NCBI GenBank assembly: GCA_019752915.1
Contig: JAIELO010000313.1
Location: forward strand, 1-12,072
Direction of reading: 5' to 3'
From: Burkholderiaceae bacterium
GTDB lineage: Bacteria > Pseudomonadota > Gammaproteobacteria > Burkholderiales > Burkholderiaceae_D
DNA: 12,072 bases
Part shown: positions 1 to 7,397 of the stretch, in pieces
Layout: each line of letters opens with the position of its first letter
How positions within the stretch are numbered: the first letter of the stretch is position 1
Translations under genes and position numbers: made by a program
Notes under the pieces: model-generated
The model's input: the letters and a program-made list of their open reading frames with translations, nothing else
The model's database searches: none
Told to the model about the DNA's origin: nothing

Positions 1-550
1 GCACCAGCTGGCCCGATTGCACCACCGGCTTGCTGCGCAGCGTATCAAGACGCAGCGGCGTGCCTGGCGGCAGGGAAATATTGGCACTGCGGCCGACCAC
101 CTGGGTCAGTTCGGTGGCGATTCCTGCGGGCAACATCGTCAGGTCGCCTTTCAGCGTCACCAGTTGGCTGGCTTCGATGCTCTGGCCCTGCGCCAGCGGC
201 ACGGCGCTGGCCAGATACTCGCCGATCACGCTGACACTGGCCTGTACATAGATGGTCCAGGCGCTGGGCGCGACACAGCGCACCCCCACCGTGGTTTTGC
301 CCCAGGCGCGCGCACCGGGCATGAAGAAGGCCTGCGGCTCGGGGCAGGCGGCCAGCTGCATGCGCGGGTCGATGGCGCCCACGCTGATGCTGACCTGACC
401 GGGCAGACCGGCGCTCTGGATCTGTAAAAACTGCTCAACACTGCGGCGCACGCTGGCCATTTCCTGACGGGCCGCGCCGGGCTGGGCGTGCAGCGCACCA
501 CTGAGTGTGAGCAGCAGCGCACTGAGGGTGCAGGCAAGACGAGTGTTCAT
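1..550 (-). CDS. flgA: FlgA, periplasmic P-ring assembly chaperone (3' end cut by window)
   Basis: FlgA is the periplasmic chaperone that helps FlgI subunits assemble into the P-ring around the rod. The minus strand is open from an ATG at 550-548 to the window edge, giving 183 residues without a stop; the C-terminus lies outside. Residues 1-22 look like a Sec signal peptide (MNTRLACTLSALLLTLSGAL then HAQ). Residues about 30-95 form the N-terminal domain, with two cysteines (C69 in LAACPEPQ, C92 in GVRCVAP) placed so they could form a disulfide. From about residue 105 there is a SAF-type domain (GEYLASAVPLAQGQSIEASQ, then TPLRLDTLRSKPVVQSGQLV), typical of FlgA. No clear Shine-Dalgarno precedes the ATG; that position is taken by a small GC-rich inverted repeat. 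The start is chosen because it gives a complete signal peptide. The divergent position next to flgB is common in proteobacteria. Identity is confident. Confidence 0.93.
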   Translation of the reverse strand, partial: MNTRLACTLSALLLTLSGALHAQPGAARQEMASVRRSVEQFLQIQSAGLPGQVSISVGAIDPRMQLAACPEPQAFFMPGARAWGKTTVGVRCVAPSAWTIYVQASVSVIGEYLASAVPLAQGQSIEASQLVTLKGDLTMLPAGIATELTQVVGRSANISLPPGTPLRLDTLRSKPVVQSGQLV

Positions 551-745
551 GGCGTGGTGCCGGCGCGCAGGCCGGTCAGAGTGCGTTGGATGCTGCCATC
601 TTAATCGGCCGCGCCGAACTTGAATGGATGAATAGGCCGGGAAAGCAGACGCTTATTGGCCGATGGCGCGGACCGCGAATTCCGTATCATCGCTTCTGTC
701 ATAACCAGTTCGTCCGTCGTTGGGGCGTGATCACAGGAGGCTGTC
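551..745. promoter_or_regulatory. Divergent flgA/flgB intergenic control region
   Basis: This 195-bp gap must hold the promoters for flgA (leftward) and the flgB operon (rightward). Two sequences resemble the sigma-28 -10 element GCCGATAA. On the minus strand GCCGATTA occupies 609-602 (7 of 8), about 50 bp before flgA. On the plus strand GCCGATGG occupies 659-666, with a GAAA at 641-644 separated by 14 bp instead of the usual 15. Neither has a fully convincing -35 at the correct distance: the minus-strand TCAAGTTC at 623-616 lies only 6 bp from its -10-like element. A small inverted repeat (TCGGC CGC GCCGA, 605-617) overlaps the leftward element. An early-class activator site such as FlhDC would be expected for flgB but I could not identify one. 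The presence of promoters is inferred from gene layout; their exact positions are uncertain. Confidence 0.4.
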
Positions 746-1165
746 ATGGTGGGAAAACTCGACGCGTATCTGCGCTTCAATGAAGCCGCGCTGGGCTTGC
801 GCTCGCAGCGCCAGGCCGTACTGGCGTCGAACATCGCCAACGCTGACACGCCCAATTACAAGGCCCGTGACATCGACTTCAATAGCGCGCTGCAGGCAGC
901 ACTCGATAACGCCAGCCCGACGGCCACGCTGCGTACCACGGCCGCCAAACATTTCCCTAACCCTCCGCAAAGCGCCGGTACCACCGCCGAGGGCACGCCG
1001 CTGCTGTACCGCGGCGTGGTGCAGGGCGCCGTTGACGGCAATACCGTCGACATGGATGTGGAACGTAACCAGTTCACCGATAACGCGGTGCGTTATGAAG
1101 CGGGCATCACCATGATCAATGCACAGATCAAACATATGATGGCCGCGATACAGGGAGCTAATTAA
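746..1165 (+). CDS. flgB: FlgB, flagellar proximal rod protein
   Basis: FlgB is a proximal rod subunit located in the periplasm, next to the MS-ring and export gate. It is exported by the flagellar type III apparatus, so it has no Sec signal. The 139-residue length matches the family. The N-terminal amphipathic segment [20 protein letters not shown] (residues 4-23) runs into the rod-family signature [21 protein letters not shown] (residues 25-45). The C-terminal half ends in the family helix around [20 protein letters not shown] (residues 113-132). The start is supported by a strong AGGAGG at 735-740, five bases before the ATG. It is the first gene of the rightward operon and ends two bases before flgC, so the two are probably translationally coupled. 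Identity is very secure. Confidence 0.97.
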   Translation: MVGKLDAYLRFNEAALGLRSQRQAVLASNIANADTPNYKARDIDFNSALQAALDNASPTATLRTTAAKHFPNPPQSAGTTAEGTPLLYRGVVQGAVDGNTVDMDVERNQFTDNAVRYEAGITMINAQIKHMMAAIQGAN

Positions 1166-1167
1166 TC

Positions 1168-1575
1168 ATGTCACTGTTTAATATTTTCAATGTGTCGGGC
1201 TCGGCCATGAGTGCCCAGGCCCAGCGCCTCAACGTGGTGGCCTCGAATCTGGCCAATGCCGATAGTGCCACCAGTGCCAGCGGTGAAGCCTACCGGGCCC
1301 GTCAGGTGGTGTTCGAAGCCACCCCGCAAGGTAGTGGCGGTAGTTCCACCGGCGTGCGCGTCAAGCAGGTGGTGGAAGACCAGTCGCCGATGAAGCAGAT
1401 GTATGACCCGAAACATCCGATGGCGGACGACAAAGGCTATGTGACGATGCCGAACGTGAATGTGGTGGACGAGATGGTGAATATGCTGTCGGCCTCGCGT
1501 TCCTACCAGACCAACGTCGAAACCATGAACGCAGCCAAAACGCTGTTGCTCAAAACCCTGACCATCGGCCAGTAA
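1168..1575 (+). CDS. flgC: FlgC, flagellar proximal rod protein
   Basis: FlgC is a proximal rod subunit that assembles after FlgB and is exported through the flagellar type III apparatus. The 135-residue length is normal. The N-terminus [20 protein letters not shown] leads into the rod-family motif [20 protein letters not shown] (residues 21-40). The C-terminus carries the Flg_bbr_C-type sequence [20 protein letters not shown] (residues 96-115), followed by the terminal helix [20 protein letters not shown]. An AGGGAG at 1152-1157, inside the end of flgB, serves as ribosome binding site, and only two bases separate the flgB stop from this ATG. The gene is followed after 16 bases by flgD. Identity is very secure. 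Confidence 0.97.
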   Translation: MSLFNIFNVSGSAMSAQAQRLNVVASNLANADSATSASGEAYRARQVVFEATPQGSGGSSTGVRVKQVVEDQSPMKQMYDPKHPMADDKGYVTMPNVNVVDEMVNMLSASRSYQTNVETMNAAKTLLLKTLTIGQ

Positions 1576-1591
1576 AATTTAAGAGGTAATC

Positions 1592-2284
1592 ATGACTATC
1601 AGCGCAGTGACCGATACGCCCAAGGCGTCTAGTGTCAGCACCACCAGCAAAGCCGCCACCGACAGCGTACAGGCCGATCAGGATAAATTCATGAAGCTGC
1701 TGGTGACGCAGCTGAAGAATCAGGATCCGCTCAATCCGATGGACAATGCGGCCATGACCAGCCAGCTGGCGCAACTGTCGACCGTGACCGGTATTAACAA
1801 AGTCAATGCCACGCTGGAATCGCTGCGCACCGACCAGGCCAATGCCCAGTCGCTGAACGCCACCAATCTGATCGGCAAAGGCGTGCTGGTGGCCGGCAAG
1901 GGCATCGAGCTCTCCAGCAGCACCGATAGCAGCGGCAAGACCACCAGCAGCAGCGTGTTCGGCGTCGATCTGGCCTCGGCGGCGGAAAGCGTGACGATTT
2001 CCATCCAGGATGGCGCGGGCGCCAGCGTGCGTACCCTGACCCTGAAAAGCAGCGAGGTGGGCACTTATCCGATTACCTGGGACGGCACCACCGATGCCGG
2101 TGGCAAAGCGGCGGCGGGCAAGTACACCTTTAGCGTCAAGGCGGTCAGCGGCGGTAAAACGCTCAGCGATGCCACCGCCTTGCAACTGGCCTCAGTGGCC
2201 AGCGTCTCGACCGGCAGCGGCGGCGTCAAACTGAATACTTCACTGGGACAGTTCGCCATGTCCGCAGTGAAAGAAGTTCTGTAA
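1592..2284 (+). CDS. flgD: FlgD, hook cap / hook assembly scaffold
   Basis: FlgD forms the cap at the tip of the growing hook and guides FlgE polymerisation; it is discarded when FlgK replaces it. The N-terminal half has the family signature FMKLLVTQLKNQDPLNPMDN (residues 33-52) followed by a glutamine-rich helix (MTSQLAQLSTVTGINKVN). Residues about 95-105 and 198-228 form the tudor-like parts. In between is the FlgD Ig-like domain with VTISIQDGAGASVRTLTL, a central TWDGTTDAGG (residues 162-171) and KYTFSVKAVS. A serine/threonine-rich loop (residues 108-121) separates strands. The length of 230 residues is typical. The start is set by AAGAGG at 1581-1586, five bases before the ATG. Like other axial proteins it lacks a Sec signal. 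Confidence 0.96.
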   Translation: MTISAVTDTPKASSVSTTSKAATDSVQADQDKFMKLLVTQLKNQDPLNPMDNAAMTSQLAQLSTVTGINKVNATLESLRTDQANAQSLNATNLIGKGVLVAGKGIELSSSTDSSGKTTSSSVFGVDLASAAESVTISIQDGAGASVRTLTLKSSEVGTYPITWDGTTDAGGKAAAGKYTFSVKAVSGGKTLSDATALQLASVASVSTGSGGVKLNTSLGQFAMSAVKEVL

Positions 2285-2312
2285 CAGTGCGGTGAGCGCA
2301 GTTACAGCGTAG

Positions 2313-2347
2313 ACCTTACACCTTAGACCTTACACCTCATACCTAGA
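2313..2347 (+). repeat. Heptanucleotide tandem repeat between flgD and flgE
   Basis: Five consecutive 7-bp units fill this stretch: ACCTTAC, ACCTTAG, ACCTTAC, ACCTCAT and ACCTAGA. All begin ACCT. Read another way, a 14-bp unit TAGACCTTACACCT is repeated exactly at 2310-2323 and 2324-2337. The array ends two bases before the GGGGGA ribosome binding site of flgE, so it lies in the leader between the flgD stop and the flgE start. Its role is unknown. Simple repeats like this can change copy number by slippage. Confidence 0.9.
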
Positions 2348-2359
2348 CGGGGGAATACC

Positions 2360-3916
2360 ATGTTCCAACAAGGACTTAGCGGCCTGAATTCGGCATCCAA
2401 ATCGCTGGATGTGATCGGCAACAATATCGCCAACGCCAGCACGGTTGGTTTCAAGAGCTCGCAGGCGCAATTCGCCGACCTGTATGCCAACTCGCTCAAT
2501 GGCGTGTCGGGCAATAACGCGGGGATCGGTGTGACCACCGCCAAGCTGGCCCAGCAGTTCACCCAGGGCAATATCGAAACCAGTACCAATCCGCTGGACG
2601 TCTCCATCAACGGTGGCGGCTTCTTCCGCGAGGTCGTCAACGGTGCCGTGCAGTACACCCGCAATGGCCAGTTCCACGAAGATAATACCCACACGCTGGT
2701 GAATGCCCAGGGCGCCCAGCTGACCGGCTACCTGTCGAATGCGGCAGGGGTGATCCAGCTCGGCGCGCCAGTGCCGCTGACGCTCGACAAGTCGGATCTG
2801 ACGCCGGTGCAAACCACCACCGCCAACTTCCAGTTGAACCTGAGCTCGGCAGAAAAAGTGCCGGCCACCATCCCCTTCGATGCCGGCGATCCGACCAGCT
2901 ATAACAAGCAGACCGTGCTCAATGTGTACGACAGTCTGGGTACCTCGCACATCATGACCACTTACTACGTCAAGACCGATGCCAATACCTGGGACGTGTA
3001 TGCGGCCGCCGACAACAAGGAAGTGGTGTCGGGCAGTGTGGCTGCGGCCATCAACAGTGATGCCACCGTGCAGGATGCGCGCCTGGTCTACAACGATGCG
3101 GTGCGTGCCACGCCGCCGGATGTGGCCGCGATCGCTGCCGCTGCCGGCGCCTACGCCAGCGCGGCCTACAACTCGATGCTGACTGCTGCCTCGGTGCCAC
3201 CAGCGGCCGCATCCCAAGCCCAGCTGGATGCCCTGACGGCGGCTTTCAGCGCGCTCGATCCAACCGCCAGCGGTTCGATTACCGGCATGACCCCGGACCA
3301 GATCAATGCCAAGCTGTCGAACGCCATCACGGTGCCCGCGATTAAAGTCGGTACCCTGCTGTTCGACCGCAACGGTGCGCTCAATCCGCAAGCCATGGCG
3401 CTGCTGCCGACCCCGCAAACGCTGCCGTTCAATATCAGCCTGCCGATCTTCCCGGACACCGGTGCCCAGCAGCCGATGGTGGTCGCCACCACGTTCGACA
3501 AGACCACCCAGTACGGTAGCGTCACCAACGATCTGGGCTCGGTGCAGAATGGTTACTCGGCCGGTTCCTGGCAGCGTTACGCCATTGATGAAAACGGCGT
3601 GATTCTGGGGCAGTACAGCAATGGTAAATCGCGCCCGATGGGCCAGATTGCGATGGCCAACTTTGCCAGCGTGGATGGTCTGACGCCACTCGGTAACAAC
3701 TGCTGGGCCGAAAGCTCCGCTTCCGGTACGCCGACCATCGGGGTGCCGAATGCCGGTTCGATGGGGTCGCTGCGCGCCAGCTCGGTAGAAACCTCGAACG
3801 TCGATCTGACGGCCGAACTGGTGAACATGATTACTGCGCAGCGCGTCTATCAGGCCAATGCGCAAACCATCAAGACCCAGGACTCGGTGCTGCAGACGCT
3901 GGTCAACCTGCGTTAA
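2360..3916 (+). CDS. flgE: FlgE, flagellar hook protein with an enlarged, Ala-rich middle domain
   Basis: FlgE polymerises into the flexible universal joint between rod and filament. The N-terminus has the axial-family motif LDVIGNNIANASTVGFKSSQ (residues 16-35), and residues 77-105 contain NPLDVSINGGGFF and QYTRNGQF. The end (ETSNVDLTAELVNMITAQRV, then YQANAQTIKTQDSVLQTL) is the Flg_bbr_C-type D0 helix. At 518 residues it is clearly longer than the roughly 400 of enterobacterial FlgE. The extra length is mostly residues about 220-328, between WDVYAAAD and KVGTLLFDRNGAL, and is rich in alanine and probably helical. A single cysteine is present (C448). The ribosome binding site is GGGGGA at 2349-2354, five bases before the ATG. 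An intergenic gap of 75 bp with a heptamer repeat separates it from flgD. Identity is secure; the function of the insertion is unknown. Confidence 0.97.
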   Translation: MFQQGLSGLNSASKSLDVIGNNIANASTVGFKSSQAQFADLYANSLNGVSGNNAGIGVTTAKLAQQFTQGNIETSTNPLDVSINGGGFFREVVNGAVQYTRNGQFHEDNTHTLVNAQGAQLTGYLSNAAGVIQLGAPVPLTLDKSDLTPVQTTTANFQLNLSSAEKVPATIPFDAGDPTSYNKQTVLNVYDSLGTSHIMTTYYVKTDANTWDVYAAADNKEVVSGSVAAAINSDATVQDARLVYNDAVRATPPDVAAIAAAAGAYASAAYNSMLTAASVPPAAASQAQLDALTAAFSALDPTASGSITGMTPDQINAKLSNAITVPAIKVGTLLFDRNGALNPQAMALLPTPQTLPFNISLPIFPDTGAQQPMVVATTFDKTTQYGSVTNDLGSVQNGYSAGSWQRYAIDENGVILGQYSNGKSRPMGQIAMANFASVDGLTPLGNNCWAESSASGTPTIGVPNAGSMGSLRASSVETSNVDLTAELVNMITAQRVYQANAQTIKTQDSVLQTLVNLR

Positions 3917-3960
3917 TCGTTCAACGCCTAAGCTAACGCAAACCGGAACCGGGAGCCGCC

Positions 3961-4701
3961 ATGGACCGCCTTGTCTACACCGCAATGACCGGTGCTCGCC
4001 ACGTGATGGAGCAGCAGGCCACCGTGGCCAACAACCTGTCGAACGTCACCACCACCGGCTTTCGCGCCCAGCTCGACAGCTTCCGCGCGGTGCCGGTCAT
4101 CTCGGACGGGCTGGCCACGCGGGCTTTCGTGGTCGATTCCACGGTGGGTTCCGATATGCGTGCCGGGCCGATCCAGACCACCGGCCGCCCGCTCGATGTG
4201 GCGATCCGCGATCAGGGCTGGCTGGCCGTCACTTCGGCCGACGGTTCCGAAGCCTATACCCGCAACGGCAGTCTGAAAGTGAGCGAAAACGGCTTGCTGC
4301 AGACCCAGAGCGGCTTGACGCTGGTCGGCGATGGCGGACCGATCGCGATCCCGCCCGATACCAACATCAGCATCGCCAGCGATGGTACGGTAAGTACCAT
4401 CTCGAACGACTTCAAACCCGGTCCGGCCAACGTGCTGGGGCGCTTAAAGCTGGTCAATCCCGACACCAAAGCACTGGTGCGCGGCGACGATGGCCTGTTC
4501 CGTCAGACCAGTGGCGTCGTGGCCGACAATGATCCGGCCGTGCGGCTGGTCGATGGCGCGCTGGAAGGCAGCAATGTCAATCCGGTCGACTCGATGGTCA
4601 ACATGATCAGTCTGGCCAGACAGTTCGAAATGCAAATGAGTTTGCTGAAGAATGCCGAGAATAACGCGGCAAAAGCCACCCAGATCCTCGCTTTAGGTTG
4701 A
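3961..4701 (+). CDS. flgF: FlgF, flagellar proximal rod protein
   Basis: FlgF is the rod subunit between FlgC and FlgG. The 246-residue length is typical. N-terminal features are MDRLVYTAMTGARHVMEQQA and the axial motif TVANNLSNVTTTGFRAQLDS (residues 21-40). The middle carries RPLDVAIRDQGWLAV (residues 76-90) and AYTRNGSLKVSENGLLQTQS, the pattern shared by FlgE, FlgF and FlgG. The C-terminus has LEGSNVNPVDSMVNMISLAR (residues 201-220) and QFEMQMSLLKNAENNAAKAT. FlgF is distinguished from FlgG by VYTAMTGAR and by the FEMQMSLLK ending. The ribosome binding site is GGGAG at 3951-3955, five bases before the ATG; the gap to flgE is 44 bases. Identity is secure. Confidence 0.96.
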   Translation: MDRLVYTAMTGARHVMEQQATVANNLSNVTTTGFRAQLDSFRAVPVISDGLATRAFVVDSTVGSDMRAGPIQTTGRPLDVAIRDQGWLAVTSADGSEAYTRNGSLKVSENGLLQTQSGLTLVGDGGPIAIPPDTNISIASDGTVSTISNDFKPGPANVLGRLKLVNPDTKALVRGDDGLFRQTSGVVADNDPAVRLVDGALEGSNVNPVDSMVNMISLARQFEMQMSLLKNAENNAAKATQILALG

Positions 4702-4717
4702 TGCCTGCTGCCGCATA

Positions 4718-4760
4718 ATGCTTGGGTGGGATGAGTAGCTGTCGCTACCCGTCCAAGCAT
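4718..4760 (+). promoter_or_regulatory. RNA hairpin directly before the flgG ribosome binding site
   Basis: ATGCTTGG at 4718-4725 is the exact reverse complement of CCAAGCAT at 4753-4760. The stem continues with two G-U pairs and GGG (4728-4730) against CCC (4748-4750), giving about 13 paired positions. Above a one-sided bulge (4731-4735), TAGC and GCTA pair around a TGTC tetraloop (4740-4743). It is followed immediately by GGGAG, the flgG ribosome binding site, and not by a run of T, so it is not a standard terminator. It may protect or process the mRNA, or tune flgG translation. The structure is seen by eye; the role is inferred. Confidence 0.7.
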
Positions 4761-4772
4761 GGGAGAAGCAGC

Positions 4773-5555
4773 ATGATACGTTCATTATGGATCGCCAAGA
4801 CTGGCATGGAAGCGCAGCAGACCGCGCTCGACGTGACCACCAATAACCTCGCCAACGTGGGTACCAACGGCTTTAAAAAGTCGCGTGCCGTGTTCGAGGA
4901 TCTGCTGTACCAGAACCTGCGCCAGCCCGGTGCCCAGTCCTCCCAGCAAACCAATCTGCCGTCCGGCATGCAGCTCGGTACCGGGGTGCGTCCCGTGGCA
5001 ATCGAGCGCATCCACACGCAGGGTAACTCCCAGGCCACCGGCAACGACAAAGACATGATGGTCAGCGGCAACGGCTTCTTCAATGTGCTGCTGCCCGACG
5101 GTACCACCGCCTACACCCGCGACGGCTCCTTCCAGCGCGATAACAATGGCCAGCTGGTCACCTCCAGCGGCTATGTGCTGCAACCGGCGATCACCATTCC
5201 TGCCAATGCCCAGTCGTTTACGGTGGGCCGCGACGGTACGGTGTCGGTGACGCTGCCGGGGCAGGTCGCACCGCAGCAGGTGGGCAGCATCCAGGTGTCG
5301 ACCTTTATCAACCCGACCGGGCTGGAATCGAAGGGCGAGAACCTGTATGTGGAAACCGGGGTGTCCGGTAACCCGCAAACCAATACGCCGGGCACCAATG
5401 GTGCCGGGGTGATTCTGCAAGGTTTTGTGGAAACCTCGAACGTCAACGTGGTCGAGGAAATGGTGAATATGATCCAGACCCAGCGCGCGTATGAAATCAA
5501 TTCGAAGGCCATCACGACCTCCGACCAGATGTTGCAGAAACTGTCGCAGATGTAA
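4773..5555 (+). CDS. flgG: FlgG, flagellar distal rod protein
   Basis: FlgG forms the long distal rod that crosses the P- and L-rings. The chosen ATG gives 260 residues, the classic FlgG length, starting [20 protein letters not shown] and running into [20 protein letters not shown] (residues 21-40). An in-frame ATG upstream at 4722 lies inside an RNA hairpin and would add 17 residues unlike FlgG; GGGAG at 4761-4765, seven bases before 4773, supports the downstream start. Residues about 46-65 ([20 protein letters not shown]) correspond to the FlgG-specific segment known to make the rod straight and stiff compared with the hook. The C-terminal part has [20 protein letters not shown] (residues 217-236) and [20 protein letters not shown]. 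Identity is very secure. Confidence 0.97.
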   Translation: MIRSLWIAKTGMEAQQTALDVTTNNLANVGTNGFKKSRAVFEDLLYQNLRQPGAQSSQQTNLPSGMQLGTGVRPVAIERIHTQGNSQATGNDKDMMVSGNGFFNVLLPDGTTAYTRDGSFQRDNNGQLVTSSGYVLQPAITIPANAQSFTVGRDGTVSVTLPGQVAPQQVGSIQVSTFINPTGLESKGENLYVETGVSGNPQTNTPGTNGAGVILQGFVETSNVNVVEEMVNMIQTQRAYEINSKAITTSDQMLQKLSQM

Positions 5556-5565
5556 GGAGACGGTC

Positions 5566-6222
5566 ATGAAAACAACGCTTTCACTCTTCCTGGCAGCGCT
5601 CGCTTTAAGCGGTTGCGCGGCCACCCCCACTTCCATCGTGCAGATGCCGATGACGGCCCGTCCGCTGGCCAGTGTGCAACGTCAGGCTGCGCCCAGCAGT
5701 GGCGCAATTTACCAGCAGGCCGCCTACCGTCCCATCTTCGAAGACCGGCGCGGGCGCCACATCGGCGACGTGCTGACGCTGGTGATTACAGAAAAAACCT
5801 CGGCCGTCAAAGCCGGTGCCAGTTCCGGCAACAAGACCGGCAGTGTCAGCGCCAGTGTGCCCGGTCCGCTGCAATCGACCTTTGGCGGCACGCTGGGTGC
5901 CAACAGCGCCAGCAAATTTAGCGATGCCGACAACCAGTCGGCCAGCAATACCTTTACCGGCACGATGGGTGTGACGGTGGTGGAAGTGCTCGAGAACGGT
6001 AACCTGATCGTGGCCGGTGAAAAACAGGTGGCGATGAATAAGGGTGTGGAATTCATCCGCTTCTCCGGGATGATTAATCCGGACAATATCGCTACCGGCA
6101 ACACGGTGCAATCGACGGCCGTGGCGGACGCCAAGGTGGAATACCGCACCAATAGCACCATCGACCGGGCTGAAATGACCTCGATGGCGTCGCGTTTCTT
6201 CCAGAGCCTGTTACCTTTCTGA
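5566..6222 (+). CDS. flgH: FlgH, flagellar L-ring lipoprotein
   Basis: FlgH builds the L-ring, the outer-membrane bushing for the rod. The 218-residue product starts with a lipoprotein signal: [17 protein letters not shown], with lipobox LSGC and the acylated cysteine at residue 17. This signal fixes the start at 5566, although the frame is open farther upstream. Family sequences follow: [20 protein letters not shown] (residues 54-73), [12 protein letters not shown], the glycine/serine-rich barrel region, and the C-terminal [20 protein letters not shown] (residues 161-180) with [20 protein letters not shown] and [28 protein letters not shown] at 5553-5559 overlaps the flgG stop and lies six bases before the ATG. 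The stop overlaps the flgI start by one base. Identity is very secure. Confidence 0.97.
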   Translation: MKTTLSLFLAALALSGCAATPTSIVQMPMTARPLASVQRQAAPSSGAIYQQAAYRPIFEDRRGRHIGDVLTLVITEKTSAVKAGASSGNKTGSVSASVPGPLQSTFGGTLGANSASKFSDADNQSASNTFTGTMGVTVVEVLENGNLIVAGEKQVAMNKGVEFIRFSGMINPDNIATGNTVQSTAVADAKVEYRTNSTIDRAEMTSMASRFFQSLLPF

Positions 6223-7385
6223 TGACTATCATGGACAGCCACGAACGTATCAATGAAGCCGTGCGCCGCGTCGCCGGCCTGTGCAAACTGGCGCTGCTGT
6301 TGCTGGTACTGCTGCTGGGTGCCGCGCTGGTGCAGCCGGCGCGCGCCGAACGGCTGAAAGATCTGGCCAGCATTGCTGGCGTGCGTCAGAATCAGCTGAT
6401 CGGTTACGGTCTGGTGGTCGGCCTCGATGGCAGCGGCGACCAGACCACGCAAACCCCGTTCACCGTGCAGAGCGTGGTGTCGATGCTGCAGCAACTGGGC
6501 GTGAACCTGCCGCAGGGCACCACCTTGCAACTGAAAAATGTGGCGGCCGTGATGGTCACCGCTTCGCTGCCGGCCTTTGCCCAGCCGGGCCAGACCCTCG
6601 ACATTACGGTCTCGTCGATGGGCAATGCCAAAAGTCTGCGTGGTGGCACGCTGTTGATGACGCCCCTCAAAGGCGCCGATGGTCAGGTCTACGGCATGGC
6701 GCAGGGCAATGTACTGGTGGGCGGCGTGGGCGCTGCCTCGGGCGGCAGCTCGCAGGTGGTGAATCACCTGAGCGTGGGCAAAATTTCCGGTGGCGCGACG
6801 GTGGAGCGGGCCGTCGCTTCGCAGCTCGGTGAGGGCAACTTCATCAAGCTGGAACTCAATACGGCCGACTTCGCTACCGCCAGCCGTGTGGTGGAAACCA
6901 TCAACGACAAATACGGTCCCGGCATTGCCTATGCGCTCGACAGCCGCGTGATCCGCGTGCAGTCGCCCAGCAGCAGCGACCAGCGCGTCAGCTTCATCGG
7001 TACCTTGCAGGACATGCAGGTCTCGCCGTCCGAGCAACCCGCCAAAGTGATCATGAATGCGCGCACCGGTTCGGTGGTGATGAACCGTGCCGTCACGCTC
7101 GATACCTGCGCCATTTCGCACGGTAATCTGTCGGTCTCGGTGAGCGCCGATCCGCAGGTCAGCCAGCCGAATGCGCTGTCCGGCGGGCGCACCGTGGTGA
7201 CCCAGAACCCGCAGATCGGCATCAAGGCTGACCCTGGCAAGGTGATGCTGGTCAAAGGCGGTGCCTCGCTGTCGGAAGTGGTGAAAGCGCTCAATGCCAT
7301 CGGTGCCACGCCGCAGGATCTGCTGTCGATCCTGCAGGCCATGAAGGCGGCAGGCTCGCTGCGCGCCGAGCTGGAAATCATTTAA
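6222..7385 (+). CDS. flgI: FlgI, flagellar P-ring protein
   Basis: FlgI forms the periplasmic P-ring in the peptidoglycan layer, with FlgA as its chaperone. The product is 387 residues. It has a long n-region and a Sec signal ([20 protein letters not shown], cleavage likely after A42), so the mature protein begins [20 protein letters not shown], the standard start of mature FlgI. The motif [19 protein letters not shown] follows, then [20 protein letters not shown], and the C-terminus with [20 protein letters not shown] and [20 protein letters not shown]. The ATG at 6222 shares a base with the flgH stop (TGATG). There is no obvious ribosome binding site, so translation is probably coupled to flgH. 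A second in-frame ATG at 6231 is an alternative start that would leave the signal peptide intact. Confidence 0.97.
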   Translation: MTIMDSHERINEAVRRVAGLCKLALLLLVLLLGAALVQPARAERLKDLASIAGVRQNQLIGYGLVVGLDGSGDQTTQTPFTVQSVVSMLQQLGVNLPQGTTLQLKNVAAVMVTASLPAFAQPGQTLDITVSSMGNAKSLRGGTLLMTPLKGADGQVYGMAQGNVLVGGVGAASGGSSQVVNHLSVGKISGGATVERAVASQLGEGNFIKLELNTADFATASRVVETINDKYGPGIAYALDSRVIRVQSPSSSDQRVSFIGTLQDMQVSPSEQPAKVIMNARTGSVVMNRAVTLDTCAISHGNLSVSVSADPQVSQPNALSGGRTVVTQNPQIGIKADPGKVMLVKGGASLSEVVKALNAIGATPQDLLSILQAMKAAGSLRAELEII

Positions 7386-7397
7386 GGCGGTGCCATC

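Noticed and set aside
551..745. Sigma-54 promoter before flgB
   Set aside because: No GG-N10-GC pattern with the surrounding consensus was found on the plus strand.
2330..3985. Long open frame (551 codons) antisense to flgE
   Set aside because: It is the mirror of a strongly identified flgE. Its product is rich in histidine, arginine and glycine, as expected for antisense of GC-rich coding DNA, and matches no family I know.
4722..4772. Upstream ATG start for flgG at 4722
   Set aside because: It lies in the hairpin stem and lacks a good ribosome binding site. The 17 added residues ([17 protein letters not shown]) do not resemble FlgG, while 4773 gives the standard 260-residue protein.
5491..5565. 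Upstream start for flgH at 5491
   Set aside because: It would put 25 arginine-rich residues in front of a complete lipoprotein signal and overlap the conserved end of flgG.
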